Shown here: positions 35,896 through 44,005 of the stretch, piece after piece | Layout of the letters: the number at the start of each line of letters is the position of its first letter | Position numbering within the stretch: position 1 is the first letter of the stretch | DNA from: Mycolicibacterium aurum | Lineage (GTDB): Bacteria; Actinomycetota; Actinomycetes; Mycobacteriales; Mycobacteriaceae | Length of the DNA: 64,000 bases | Assembly (NCBI GenBank): GCA_900078775.1 | Contig: LT549889.1 | Span: forward strand, 5,270,001 to 5,334,000 | Reading direction: 5' to 3' | Notes under the pieces: model-generated | The model's input: only the letters and a program-made list of their open reading frames with translations | The model's database searches: none | What the model was told of the DNA's origin: nothing | Made by a program: the position numbers and the translations under genes

Positions 35896-37806
35896 TCAGC
35901 CCTTCCGCTCGGGGTGCTCGGCCAGTTGGTCGTCGGTGTAGTACTTCTCCAGTTCAGACAGTTCGAAGGTGGCCAGCAGATCCGGCCGCATCACCGGCTG
36001 CTGCTCGGCCACCACGCTGATGTCGGGGACCACCCGGTTGTCCTCGGGTACGGCCCGGCAGACCAGCAGTTTGTTGCGCCAGTTCGCGTCCATCTGCGGG
36101 AAGTCGTCGCGGGTGTGCCCGCCCCGACTCTCGGTGCGCTGCAGCGCCGCCTTGGCCACACACTCGCTGACCAGCAACATGTTGCGCATGTCGATGGCCA
36201 GGTGCCAGCCGGGGTTGAAGATCCGTCCCCCCTCGACGACGACGTTGGCGTAGCGCGCCTTGAGTTCGTCGATCTTGACCAGAACCTCTTGCAGCTCACC
36301 CTCCTTGCGGATGATGCCGGCCAGATCGTTCATCGACTGCTGCAGCTCGGCGTGCAGCGTGTACGGGTTCTCCGCGTTCGGCTTCGGGGTGAACGGATCC
36401 AACGCCAGCGCGGTGGCCGACTGCAGGGCTTCGGCGGAGACCGCGGGGCGGCTCGGCAGCGAGCTCACGTAGTCGGCGGCGCCCAGTCCGGCCCGGCGGC
36501 CGAACACCAGCAGGTCGCTCAGCGAGTTCCCGCCGAGCCGGTTGGAGCCGTGCATCCCGCCGGAGCACTCGCCCGCGGCGAACAGCCCCGGGGTGGCCGC
36601 GCCGCCGGTGTCCGGGTCGACCTCGATCCCGCCCATCACGTAGTGGCAGGTCGGTCCGACCTCCATCATGTCCTTGGTGATGTCGACCTCGGCCAGCTCG
36701 ATGAACTGGTGATACATCGACGGCAACCGGCGCTTGATCTCCTCGGGTGGCATCCGGGAGGCGATGTCGAGGTACACCCCGCCGTGCGGTGAGCCGCGGC
36801 CCGCCTTGACCTCGTCGTTGATGGCGCGCGCCACCTCGTCGCGGGGCAGCAGATCCGGGGTGCGGCGCGCGGAGTCGTTGTCCTTGAGCCACTGGTCGGC
36901 TTCTTCTTCGGACTCGGCGTACTGCCCCTTGAACACGTCGGGGATGTAGTCGAACATGAACCGCTTGCCCTCGGAGTTCTTCAGCACTCCGCCGTCACCG
37001 CGGACACCCTCGGTGACCAGGATGCCCTTCACCGACAGCGGCCAGACCATGCCGGTGGGGTGGAACTGGATGAACTCCATGTTGATCAGGCCGGAGCCGG
37101 CCCGCAGCGCCAGGGCGTGCCCGTCGCCGGTGTACTCCCACGAGTTCGACGACACCTTGAACGACTTGCCGATGCCGCCGGTGGCCAGCACCACCGCGGG
37201 CGTCTCGAACAGGATGAACTCGCCGGTCTCGCGCCAGTAGCCGAACGCGCCGGCGATCTTGCCATCGTCCAGGATCAGTTCGGTGATGCTGCATTCGTGG
37301 AAGACCTTGATGCGGGCCTCGTAGTCGCCGAGTTCGCGCTTGTCCTCCTGCTGCAGCGAGACGATCTTCTGCTGCAGGGTGCGGATGATCTCCAGGCCGG
37401 TGCGGTCACCGACGTGCGCGAGCCGCGGGTAGGTGTGCCCGCCGAAGTTGCGCTGGCTGATCCGACCGTCCTTGGTCCGGTCGAACAGTGCCCCATAGGA
37501 TTCCAGCTCCCAGACCCGGTCGGGTGCCTCTTGGGCGTGCAGTTCGGCCATCCGCCAGTTGTTGAGGAACTTGCCGCCGCGCATGGTGTCACCGAAGTGC
37601 ACCTGCCAGGAGTCCTTGGTGTTGACGTTGCGCATGGCTGCGGCGCAGCCGCCCTCGGCCATCACGGTGTGGGCCTTGCCGAACAGCGATTTGGTCACCA
37701 CCGCGACCCGCAGGCCGCGTTCGCGTGCCTCGATCACGGCGCGTAGCCCCGCCCCGCCCGCGCCGATCACGACGACGTCGTAGGTGTGCCGTTCCAGGTC
37801 ACCCAT
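35896..37806 (-). CDS. sdhA: Succinate dehydrogenase-1 flavoprotein subunit
   Basis: The 636-aa FAD subunit oxidises succinate to fumarate at the inner face of the membrane. The FAD-binding GAGGAGLRAVIEARERG is at the N-terminus. The covalent-FAD region reads SLFGKAHTVMAEGGCAAA, where the His of KAHTVMAEGG is the expected FAD attachment site. Active-site blocks HPTGMVWP, HYVMGGIEVD and the SNRLGGNSLSDLLVFGRRAG motif are intact. It corresponds to Rv0248c. The start is ATG 37806 with GAGGA upstream. It lies 42 bases after the membrane-subunit gene. Confidence 0.93.
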   Translation of the reverse strand: MGDLERHTYDVVVIGAGGAGLRAVIEARERGLRVAVVTKSLFGKAHTVMAEGGCAAAMRNVNTKDSWQVHFGDTMRGGKFLNNWRMAELHAQEAPDRVWELESYGALFDRTKDGRISQRNFGGHTYPRLAHVGDRTGLEIIRTLQQKIVSLQQEDKRELGDYEARIKVFHECSITELILDDGKIAGAFGYWRETGEFILFETPAVVLATGGIGKSFKVSSNSWEYTGDGHALALRAGSGLINMEFIQFHPTGMVWPLSVKGILVTEGVRGDGGVLKNSEGKRFMFDYIPDVFKGQYAESEEEADQWLKDNDSARRTPDLLPRDEVARAINDEVKAGRGSPHGGVYLDIASRMPPEEIKRRLPSMYHQFIELAEVDITKDMMEVGPTCHYVMGGIEVDPDTGGAATPGLFAAGECSGGMHGSNRLGGNSLSDLLVFGRRAGLGAADYVSSLPSRPAVSAEALQSATALALDPFTPKPNAENPYTLHAELQQSMNDLAGIIRKEGELQEVLVKIDELKARYANVVVEGGRIFNPGWHLAIDMRNMLLVSECVAKAALQRTESRGGHTRDDFPQMDANWRNKLLVCRAVPEDNRVVPDISVVAEQQPVMRPDLLATFELSELEKYYTDDQLAEHPERKG

Positions 37807-37848
37807 TGAGAATCCTCACTAGTGTTGTTGTGGGGCCGAATGCCCGTG

Positions 37849-38670
37849 TCAGTTAATCAATCTCAGGTCTTCGAGGGTCCCGCTGGCGACCAGCATGATG
37901 TAGAAGTCGGTGAACATCAGGGTGCCCAGGGTGATCCAGGCGTACATCTTGTGCCGGGTGTTGAGCCTGCTGATCTGGGTCCACATCCAGTATCGGACCG
38001 GGTGCTTGGAGAAGTGCTTGAGCCGTCCGCCCGCGACGTGCCGGCAGGAGTGGCAGGAGATGGTGTACGTCCACAGCAGGATCACGTTGACCAGCAGGAT
38101 GATGTTGCCCAACCCCAGACCGAAACCGCCGCCGGGCTTGGCGAAGGCGATGATCGCGTCGTAGGTGTTGACCACCGAGATGAGCGCCGCGATGTAGAAG
38201 AAGTACCGGTGGGTGTTCTGGATGATCAGCGGCAGACGGGTCTCACCGGTGTACTTGGCGTGCGGTTCGGCCACCGCGCAAGCGGTCGGTGACTGCCACA
38301 CCGTGCGGTAGTAGGCGCCGCGGTAGTAGTAGCAGGTCAACCGGAACAGCAGCAGGAACGGCAGCGAGATCGCCGCGTACGGCAGCCACCAGACGTCGGG
38401 CGTGAACTGACCGAAGTGGCTGGCCTCGGGGATGCACCCGACGCTGACGCACGGCGAATAAAACGGCGTCAGGTAGCCGTACTCCGGCACGTAGTAGTTG
38501 TTCTGCAGGAACGCCCGCACCGTCGCGTAGATGACGAACGCGGCGAAACCGAGGTTGATGATCAGCGGCGACTTCCACCACGCGTCGGTGCGTAGTGTGC
38601 GCTGCTTGATCCGCGCTCTGGTGGGTGAGAAGACGCCGGTGCCTTGAGGATTCGAGGTCGGTGCGCTCAC
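37849..38670 (-). CDS. sdhC: Succinate dehydrogenase-1 membrane anchor
   Basis: The 273-aa protein anchors the complex and provides the quinone site. It has about five membrane helices and His residues suitable for haem ligation within or near helices (NTHRYFFYIAALISVV, SCHSCRHVAGGRLKHFS). Sequence and position match Rv0249c, the single membrane subunit of mycobacterial Sdh1. The start is GTG 38670 with AGAGGGAA upstream. It is preceded by the 97-aa protein gene and a hairpin, all on one strand. Confidence 0.88.
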   Translation of the reverse strand: MSAPTSNPQGTGVFSPTRARIKQRTLRTDAWWKSPLIINLGFAAFVIYATVRAFLQNNYYVPEYGYLTPFYSPCVSVGCIPEASHFGQFTPDVWWLPYAAISLPFLLLFRLTCYYYRGAYYRTVWQSPTACAVAEPHAKYTGETRLPLIIQNTHRYFFYIAALISVVNTYDAIIAFAKPGGGFGLGLGNIILLVNVILLWTYTISCHSCRHVAGGRLKHFSKHPVRYWMWTQISRLNTRHKMYAWITLGTLMFTDFYIMLVASGTLEDLRLIN

Positions 38671-38696
38671 TGAGTTCCCTCTTCTTCTGTTGTAGG

Positions 38697-38742
38697 TGAC
38701 GAGCGCCGCCGAGCGGTTGCTTGCTCGCGCGAGCGCTCGTCA
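38697..38742. repeat. Inverted repeat (GAGCG-type) within the sdh1 operon
   Basis: A perfect 10-bp stem, TGACGAGCGC (38697-38706) with GCGCTCGTCA (38733-38742), encloses GAGCGGTTGCTTGCTCGC. It lies between the 97-aa gene and sdhC. The GCGAGCG-rich text resembles other short dispersed repeats in this window and could act as an intra-operon attenuator or RNA-stabilising hairpin. Confidence 0.55.
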
Positions 38743-38748
38743 GAGGTC

Positions 38749-39042
38749 TTACCGGCTGCCGCCGAGGCCCTCGTCGTCGACGCCCTGCCAGAAATCACTG
38801 GAGTAGTCGGTGTCGGGGATGGTGACCTTCTCGGCGGGTCGGGGGTGTGCGGGTGTCCCGCGCATCTCCAATTCCGCGGCGTCGATGTCCAGCCGGTCGA
38901 TATCGTTGAGCATGCGTTCGGCGTCATTGACGATGCGGCGCATTGCGGGGGCGTCGCCGTAGCGGGCCCGCAGCGATGCGACGCAGCGGCGAAGGTTGCC
39001 GATCAGTTCGTGCAGTTCGGCAAGCTCGGTAGTGGTGGACAT
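38749..39042 (-). CDS. 97-aa protein, Rv0250c-like, first gene of sdh1 operon
   Basis: This small helical, acidic protein has a conserved-looking core (ELIGNLRRCVASLRARYGD, RRIVNDAERMLNDIDRLDID) and a C-terminal tail ending DTDYSSDFWQGVDDEGLGG. It has no membrane helix. It sits where Rv0250c lies in M. tuberculosis, at the head of the sdh1 genes, so an accessory role for Sdh1 is possible but unproven. Start: ATG 39042, preceded by AAGGAGGTCACCCTG, a strong Shine-Dalgarno. A CRP-type palindrome lies 77-90 bases upstream. Confidence 0.75.
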   Translation of the reverse strand: MSTTTELAELHELIGNLRRCVASLRARYGDAPAMRRIVNDAERMLNDIDRLDIDAAELEMRGTPAHPRPAEKVTIPDTDYSSDFWQGVDDEGLGGSR

Positions 39043-39096
39043 CAGGGTGACCTCCTTGGGCTGAAGGTGTCAGGGATCACAGTACGCATTCGATGT

Positions 39097-39132
39097 TAGC
39101 CACAACACGTTGTTGAGAGTGAGACAGATCAC
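39097..39132. promoter_or_regulatory. CRP-type site and adjacent inverted repeat in the sdh1 divergent promoter
   Basis: GTGAGACAGATCAC (39119-39132) matches the core GTGA-N6-TCAC of CRP-family sites. Next to it CAACA-CGT-TGTTG forms a 5-bp inverted repeat. The pair lies in the 116-base gap between the divergent sdh1 operon and the PEP-mutase-like gene and could control both. Carbon- or energy-dependent control of Sdh1 would fit, but this is inference. Confidence 0.5.
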
Positions 39133-39158
39133 GTCTTCGTTTCCGGAAAGGTATCCAG

Positions 39159-39917
39159 ATGTCCCAGCAAGACCTGCAACAGAAGGCGTCCGCCCTGTTG
39201 GCGCTCCACCAGCCCGGCAATCCCGCGATCCTGCCCACCGTGTGGGACGCGTGGTCGGCGAAAACCGTGGTGGAGGCGGGATTCACGGCCTTGACGGTGG
39301 GCAGTCACCCGGTCGCGGACTCGGTGGGCAAGCCCGACGGTGAGGGGATGACTTTCGACGATCTGACCACCCGGGTCGCCCAGATCACCGCCGCGGTGGA
39401 CGCACCGATCTCGGTGGACATCGAGTCCGGTTACGGCGAGTCGGCCGCCCGGCTGATCGACGGACTGCTCTCGGCCGGGGCGGTCGGGCTCAACATCGAG
39501 GACACCGTGCACTCCGAGGGCGGGCGGATCCGCACCGACGAGGAGCACGCCGCCTTGGTGGGGGAGCTGCGCAAGGCCGCCGAGGCGGCCGGGGTGCACG
39601 TGGTGATCAATGCGCGCACCGACCTGTTCCTGCGGCAGGTCGGTGCGGAGTCGGACCGGTTCGAGCGCGCGGTCCGCCGCCTCAAGCTCGCCGCCGACGC
39701 CGGCGCGGACAGCCTGTACCCGGTGGGCCGCCACGACGACGACACCTACCGCCGGCTGGCCGAGGAGCTGCCGCTGCCGATCAACGCCATCGCGCTGCCC
39801 GGCCAGGACGATCCGGCGCGGTTCGGCCCGCTCGGGGTCGGCCGGATCAGCTTCGGCCCGTTCCTGCAGGCCGCACTGACCGAGCGGACCAACGAGCTGC
39901 TGTCCCGCTGGAGCTAG
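39159..39917 (+). CDS. Isocitrate lyase/PEP mutase-superfamily protein
   Basis: The 252-aa TIM-barrel protein has the superfamily blocks PTVWDAWSAKTVVEAGF, SVDIESGYGE (Mg2+ site), GLNIEDT and INARTDLFL. The isocitrate lyase KKCGH motif is missing, so it belongs with the PEP phosphonomutase/methylisocitrate lyase-like group of unknown substrate. C-C bond lyase or mutase activity on a small oxo-acid is expected. Start: ATG 39159 with AAAGGT upstream. It is divergent from the sdh1 operon and shares its CRP-like site. Confidence 0.75.
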   Translation: MSQQDLQQKASALLALHQPGNPAILPTVWDAWSAKTVVEAGFTALTVGSHPVADSVGKPDGEGMTFDDLTTRVAQITAAVDAPISVDIESGYGESAARLIDGLLSAGAVGLNIEDTVHSEGGRIRTDEEHAALVGELRKAAEAAGVHVVINARTDLFLRQVGAESDRFERAVRRLKLAADAGADSLYPVGRHDDDTYRRLAEELPLPINAIALPGQDDPARFGPLGVGRISFGPFLQAALTERTNELLSRWS

Positions 39918-40057
39918 GCCCGGGACGGACCCGCAGGACGAGGATCTCGGCGCAGGGTCCGGCTCTCACAGCGCCCCCGCCGCACCTGTGAGGACACCGT
40001 GACGGCCGATTCACACAGCGCGACATTGCGGCAATATCGGCTACCTACCGTCGCGGT

Positions 40058-42634
40058 ATGCAATCAGCCAAGCATGTGCTCCCCAAGCATGTAGTGGTCG
40101 TCGGACACGGCATGGTCGGGCACCGCTTCGTCGAGGCGCTGCGCGCCCGCGACACCGAGGGCCTGTGGCGGGTCACGGTGCTCTCCGAGGAGGCCGACGC
40201 CGCATACGACCGCGTCGGCCTGACCGGCTACACCGAGCACTGGGACCGCACCCAGCTGGCGCTGCCAGGCAACGATTACGCCGGTGACGACGGTGTCGTC
40301 CTGCATCTCGGGGTGGCCGCGCGGTCGATCGACCGGGACGCCAAGACCGTCACCCTGGCCGACGGGCGGTCGCTGGACTACGACGCGCTGGTGCTGGCCA
40401 CCGGCTCGTACGCGTTCGTGCCGCCGGTGCCGGGCCGCGACCTGCCGCAGTGCCACGTCTACCGCACCCTCGACGACCTGGACGCCATCCGGGCCGGCTC
40501 GCAGGCCGCGCTGCAGACCAAAACCCCGGTCGGTGTGGTGATCGGTGGTGGTCTGCTCGGGCTGGAGGCGGCGAATGCGTTGCGCGGCTTCGGGTTGGAC
40601 ACCCACGTGCTGGAAATGTCCCCGCACCTGATGGCCGCCCAGCTCGACGAGGCCGGCGGCACCGTGCTGACCCGGATGGTCCGCGGGCTGGGCATCGAGG
40701 TACACACCGGGGTCAGCACCGAGAGCATCCACCCGGCCCAGAAGAACCAGCCGCTCCGCAAATCACAGTCCTCCGACGCGGTCCGGGTCACCCTGAACGA
40801 CGGCCGCGGCATCGAGGCCGGTGTCGTCATCTTCGCCGCCGGCGTGCGCCCGCGCGACGAACTCGCCCGCGAGGCCGGCCTGGAGGTCGCCCAGCGTGGC
40901 GGCGTCATGACCGACCTATCCTGTGTGACAAGCGATCCCAGTATCTACGCGGTCGGCGAGGTGGCCGCCATCGAGGGTCGCTGCTACGGCCTGGTCGGCC
41001 CGGGCTACACCAGCGCCGAGGTGGTGGCCGACCGGCTGCTCGGCGGCGAGGCCGAGTTCCCCGAGGCCGATATGTCCACCAAGCTCAAGCTGATGGGGGT
41101 CGACGTCGCCAGTTTCGGTGACGCCAAAGGCCATACCCCCAACAGCCTGGACGTCGTGGTCAACGACCCGGTGAAGCAGACCTACGCCAAGCTGGTCCTC
41201 TCCGACGACGCCAAGACGCTGCTCGGCGGCATCCTGGTCGGCGACGCCTCGGCATACGGGGTGCTGCGCCCCATGGTGGCCAGCGAGCTGCCCGGCGACC
41301 CGCTGTCGCTGATCGCCCCGGCGGGGGGCGGGGACGGCGCGGCCGCCCTCGGCGTCGGCGCGCTGCCCGACATCGCGCAGATCTGCTCGTGCAACAACGT
41401 CACCAAAGGTGATCTGCTGGAGGCGATCTGCGGTGGTTGCACCGATGTGGCAGGCCTGAAGAAGTGCACGCTGGCCGGCACCTCCTGCGGATCCTGCGTG
41501 CCGCTGCTCAAACAACTGCTCGAAGCCGAGGGTGTCGAGCAGTCCAAGGCGCTGTGCGAACACTTCGGCCAGTCCCGCGCCGAACTGTTCGAGATCATCA
41601 GTGCCACCGAGATCCGCACCTTCTCTGGCCTGATCGAGAAGTTCGGCACCGGAAAGGGTTGCGACATCTGCAAACCCACCGTCGCCTCGATCCTGGCCTC
41701 GACCAGCTCGGACCATGTGCTCGGCGGGGAGCAGGCCTCGCTGCAGGACTCCAACGACCACTTCCTGGCCAACATCCAGCGCAACGGCAGCTACTCGGTG
41801 GTGCCACGGGTGCCCGGCGGTGACATCACCCCCGAGCAGCTCATCCTGATCGGCGAGATCGCCCGCGACTTCGACCTGTACACCAAGATCACCGGCGGCC
41901 AGCGCATCGACATGTTCGGCGCCCGGGTGGATCAGCTGCCCGAAATCTGGCGCCGCCTCGTCGAGGGCGGTATGGAATCCGGTCAGGCATACGGCAAGTC
42001 GCTGCGCACGGTGAAGAGCTGCGTCGGCAGCGACTGGTGCCGGTACGGGCAGCAGGACTCGGTGCAGATGGCCATCAACCTGGAACTGCGCTACCGCGGC
42101 CTGCGCGCCCCGCACAAGATCAAGATGGGGGTGTCGGGCTGCGCCCGCGAATGCGCGGAGGCCCGCGGCAAGGACGTCGGGGTGATCGCCACCGAGACCG
42201 GCTGGAACCTGTACGTGTGCGGCAACGGCGGGATGACCCCCAAGCACGCCCAGCTGCTGGCCGGCGACCTCGACGACGCGACCCTGATCCGCTACATCGA
42301 CCGGTTCCTGATGTTCTACATCCGCACCGCGGACCGGCTGCAGCGCACCGCGCCGTGGCTGGACACCCTCGACGGTGGCCTGGATCATCTGCGCGACGTC
42401 GTATGCAATGACTCACTCGGGCTGGCAAGCGAATTCGAGGCCGCGGTGGAGCGGCACGTGGACGGCTACGCCTGCGAGTGGAAGGGGGTGCTCGACGATC
42501 CGGAGAAGCTGTCACGCTTCGTCTCCTTCGTCAACGCGCCCGAGGTCGCGGACCCCTCCATCGAATTCACCGAGTCGTTCGGCCGCAAGGTGCCGATCGG
42601 CATGCCGAAGATGCGTCCCGCACAGGAGGCCTGA
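40058..42634 (+). CDS. nirB: Nitrite reductase [NAD(P)H] large subunit
   Basis: The 858-aa assimilatory enzyme reduces nitrite to ammonium with NADH. It has an N-terminal FAD/NAD-binding oxidoreductase domain (VVVVGHGMVGHRFVEAL, GGGLLGLEAANAL). A BFD-like [2Fe-2S] region follows with CSCNNVTKGDLLEAI, CGGC and CGSC. The sirohaem/[4Fe-4S] domain carries CVGSDWCRYG and SGCARECAEARGKD. Start: ATG 40058. Its stop overlaps the nirD start by one base (TGATG). The sirohaem genes further on (chelatase-like and HemD-like) supply its cofactor. Confidence 0.94.
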   Translation: MQSAKHVLPKHVVVVGHGMVGHRFVEALRARDTEGLWRVTVLSEEADAAYDRVGLTGYTEHWDRTQLALPGNDYAGDDGVVLHLGVAARSIDRDAKTVTLADGRSLDYDALVLATGSYAFVPPVPGRDLPQCHVYRTLDDLDAIRAGSQAALQTKTPVGVVIGGGLLGLEAANALRGFGLDTHVLEMSPHLMAAQLDEAGGTVLTRMVRGLGIEVHTGVSTESIHPAQKNQPLRKSQSSDAVRVTLNDGRGIEAGVVIFAAGVRPRDELAREAGLEVAQRGGVMTDLSCVTSDPSIYAVGEVAAIEGRCYGLVGPGYTSAEVVADRLLGGEAEFPEADMSTKLKLMGVDVASFGDAKGHTPNSLDVVVNDPVKQTYAKLVLSDDAKTLLGGILVGDASAYGVLRPMVASELPGDPLSLIAPAGGGDGAAALGVGALPDIAQICSCNNVTKGDLLEAICGGCTDVAGLKKCTLAGTSCGSCVPLLKQLLEAEGVEQSKALCEHFGQSRAELFEIISATEIRTFSGLIEKFGTGKGCDICKPTVASILASTSSDHVLGGEQASLQDSNDHFLANIQRNGSYSVVPRVPGGDITPEQLILIGEIARDFDLYTKITGGQRIDMFGARVDQLPEIWRRLVEGGMESGQAYGKSLRTVKSCVGSDWCRYGQQDSVQMAINLELRYRGLRAPHKIKMGVSGCARECAEARGKDVGVIATETGWNLYVCGNGGMTPKHAQLLAGDLDDATLIRYIDRFLMFYIRTADRLQRTAPWLDTLDGGLDHLRDVVCNDSLGLASEFEAAVERHVDGYACEWKGVLDDPEKLSRFVSFVNAPEVADPSIEFTESFGRKVPIGMPKMRPAQEA

Positions 42635-43005
42635 TGACTCTGCTCGATGACCGCAAAGAGATGGACGCCCAAGGCAATTCGGAATGGGTCACGGCCTGCG
42701 CCTACGAGCGGCTGCTGCCCTGCCGCGGTGTCGCGGTGCTGATGCCCGGTGGTGAGCAGGTCGCGTTGTTCCGGCTCGACGACGGTGCGCTGCACGCGGT
42801 CGGCAACATCGACCCGTTCTCCGGGGCGGCGGTGATGTCCCGTGGCATCGTCGGGGACCGGGCCGGCCGGGCCTGCGTTCAGTCGCCGATCAAGAAGCAG
42901 GCGTTCGCCTTGGATGACGGTGTGTGCCTGGACGATCCGTCGATCTCGGTGCCGGTGTACCGGACCCGGGTCACGCCGGACGGCTACGTGCAGATCGCTG
43001 CGTAG
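42634..43005 (+). CDS. nirD: Nitrite reductase small subunit
   Basis: The 123-aa protein has the Rieske-like fold of NirD but without cluster ligands, as is normal for this family. Recognisable blocks are RGVAVLMPGGEQVALFRL, VGNIDPFSGAAVMSRGIVGD and SPIKKQAFALDDG. It pairs with NirB. The ATG shares its A with the nirB TGA stop, and GGAGG lies inside the nirB end, so translation is coupled. Its 3' end overlaps the convergent HTH gene by 35 bases. Confidence 0.92.
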   Translation: MTLLDDRKEMDAQGNSEWVTACAYERLLPCRGVAVLMPGGEQVALFRLDDGALHAVGNIDPFSGAAVMSRGIVGDRAGRACVQSPIKKQAFALDDGVCLDDPSISVPVYRTRVTPDGYVQIAA

Positions 43006-43234
43006 CCTCCGTCGGCCCCCAGTAGGCGCCGCGGCCGGCACCCGGCCGGCGCTCCACCTCGCCGCGGCGCTGCAGCACCGTCAGGTTGCGGTAGACGGAT
43101 TCGATGACGGCGCCGGAGGCGTGCTGCGCATGCAGGTGATCGCGCAGCTCCGAGGTCGTCATCGGCTGATCTGCATCCTGCAGGATGGCGAGTAACTGCG
43201 CGCGTAGCTGCTCACCACGCCCCCACGAAGACAT
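42971..43234 (-). CDS. Small winged-helix DNA-binding protein
   Basis: The 87-aa protein is predicted to be a winged helix: MTTSELRDHLHAQ followed by ESVYRNLTVLQRRGEVERRPG reads as helix-turn-helix plus wing, similar to small BlaI/PadR/MarR-type regulators. The start is ATG 43234 (MSSWGRGEQLRAQLL); a more upstream frame start at 43258 is less likely. It overlaps the end of nirD in antiparallel fashion. A role in nitrogen or nitrite control is possible from position only. Confidence 0.6.
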   Translation of the reverse strand: MSSWGRGEQLRAQLLAILQDADQPMTTSELRDHLHAQHASGAVIESVYRNLTVLQRRGEVERRPGAGRGAYWGPTEATQRSARSRPA

Positions 43235-43294
43235 TTGCCCGATTCTAGTCCAGGGCAAGGGCTGCCGAAGAATCGCCAGGTCGCGCCGTGCGGA

Positions 43295-44005
43295 TCAGGC
43301 GGCGCTGGGCAGCTGCACGGCGGCGGCCCGGCGGAACCGGCCGGCGATCAGCCGGACCATGCCGGGGTGGATGCCCAGCGGCTCGCTCACCACGTCCGCC
43401 CCGGCGGCGCGCATCCGGTCCTGGAACAGTCCGTCGGCCAGCAGGTAGGAGGCCACGGCGACCTTTGCCCCGTCGCTGCGCTCGCGGACCGTCTCGACGG
43501 CCTCGGCGACCGTCGGCGCCCCGGTGGCCGCATAACCGAGTTCGACACGGTCACCGGTCAGCGCGGACAGCATCGCCGCGGTCTGACGTAGATCGGACTG
43601 CGCACCCGGATCCGAGGTGCCTGCTGCGGCCAGGACGACAGAATCTCCTGGGCGCCATCCGGATTCGAAGAGCCGGTCGGCCAGCACGCGCACCGTGCCC
43701 GGGCACGGGCCCAGCGGTCGGGTCACCGTCACCGCCGGATGGGTGCTGGCCTCGACATGGGCGGGCACGTCGACGCGGACGTGGTAACCGGCGGCCAGAA
43801 AGGCCGGGACCAGGACGGCCGGCCGGTGCTGGGGCAGGCTGTCGAGCACCTCGCAGGGGGTGGGGCCGAGCACATCGACGAACGCGACATGCACCTCGCG
43901 GCCGAGCGTCTCACCGACCCGGCGGGCCAGCTCGCCCACCATGGACACCCCGCCGGGCTTGCGGGTGCCGTGGGCCACCAGCACCGCCGAGGTATGCCTG
44001 TTCAT
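43295..44005 (-). CDS. CbiX-like sirohydrochlorin chelatase
   Basis: The 236-aa protein has two CbiX/SirB-type half domains. The first carries the metal-binding VLVAHGTRKPGG (His11) and FLAAGYHVRVDVP; the second is weaker (LAAAGTSDPGAQ, SYLLADGLFQDRM). It should insert iron into sirohydrochlorin to make sirohaem, the cofactor of NirB. It matches Rv0259c in position. The start is ATG 44005, overlapping the HemD-like stop by four bases (ATGA), so the two are cotranslated. Confidence 0.8.
   Translation of the reverse strand: MNRHTSAVLVAHGTRKPGGVSMVGELARRVGETLGREVHVAFVDVLGPTPCEVLDSLPQHRPAVLVPAFLAAGYHVRVDVPAHVEASTHPAVTVTRPLGPCPGTVRVLADRLFESGWRPGDSVVLAAAGTSDPGAQSDLRQTAAMLSALTGDRVELGYAATGAPTVAEAVETVRERSDGAKVAVASYLLADGLFQDRMRAAGADVVSEPLGIHPGMVRLIAGRFRRAAAVQLPSAA

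Noticed and set aside
39159..39917. Isocitrate lyase
   Set aside because: The KKCGH catalytic motif is absent and the length is far too short for AceA.
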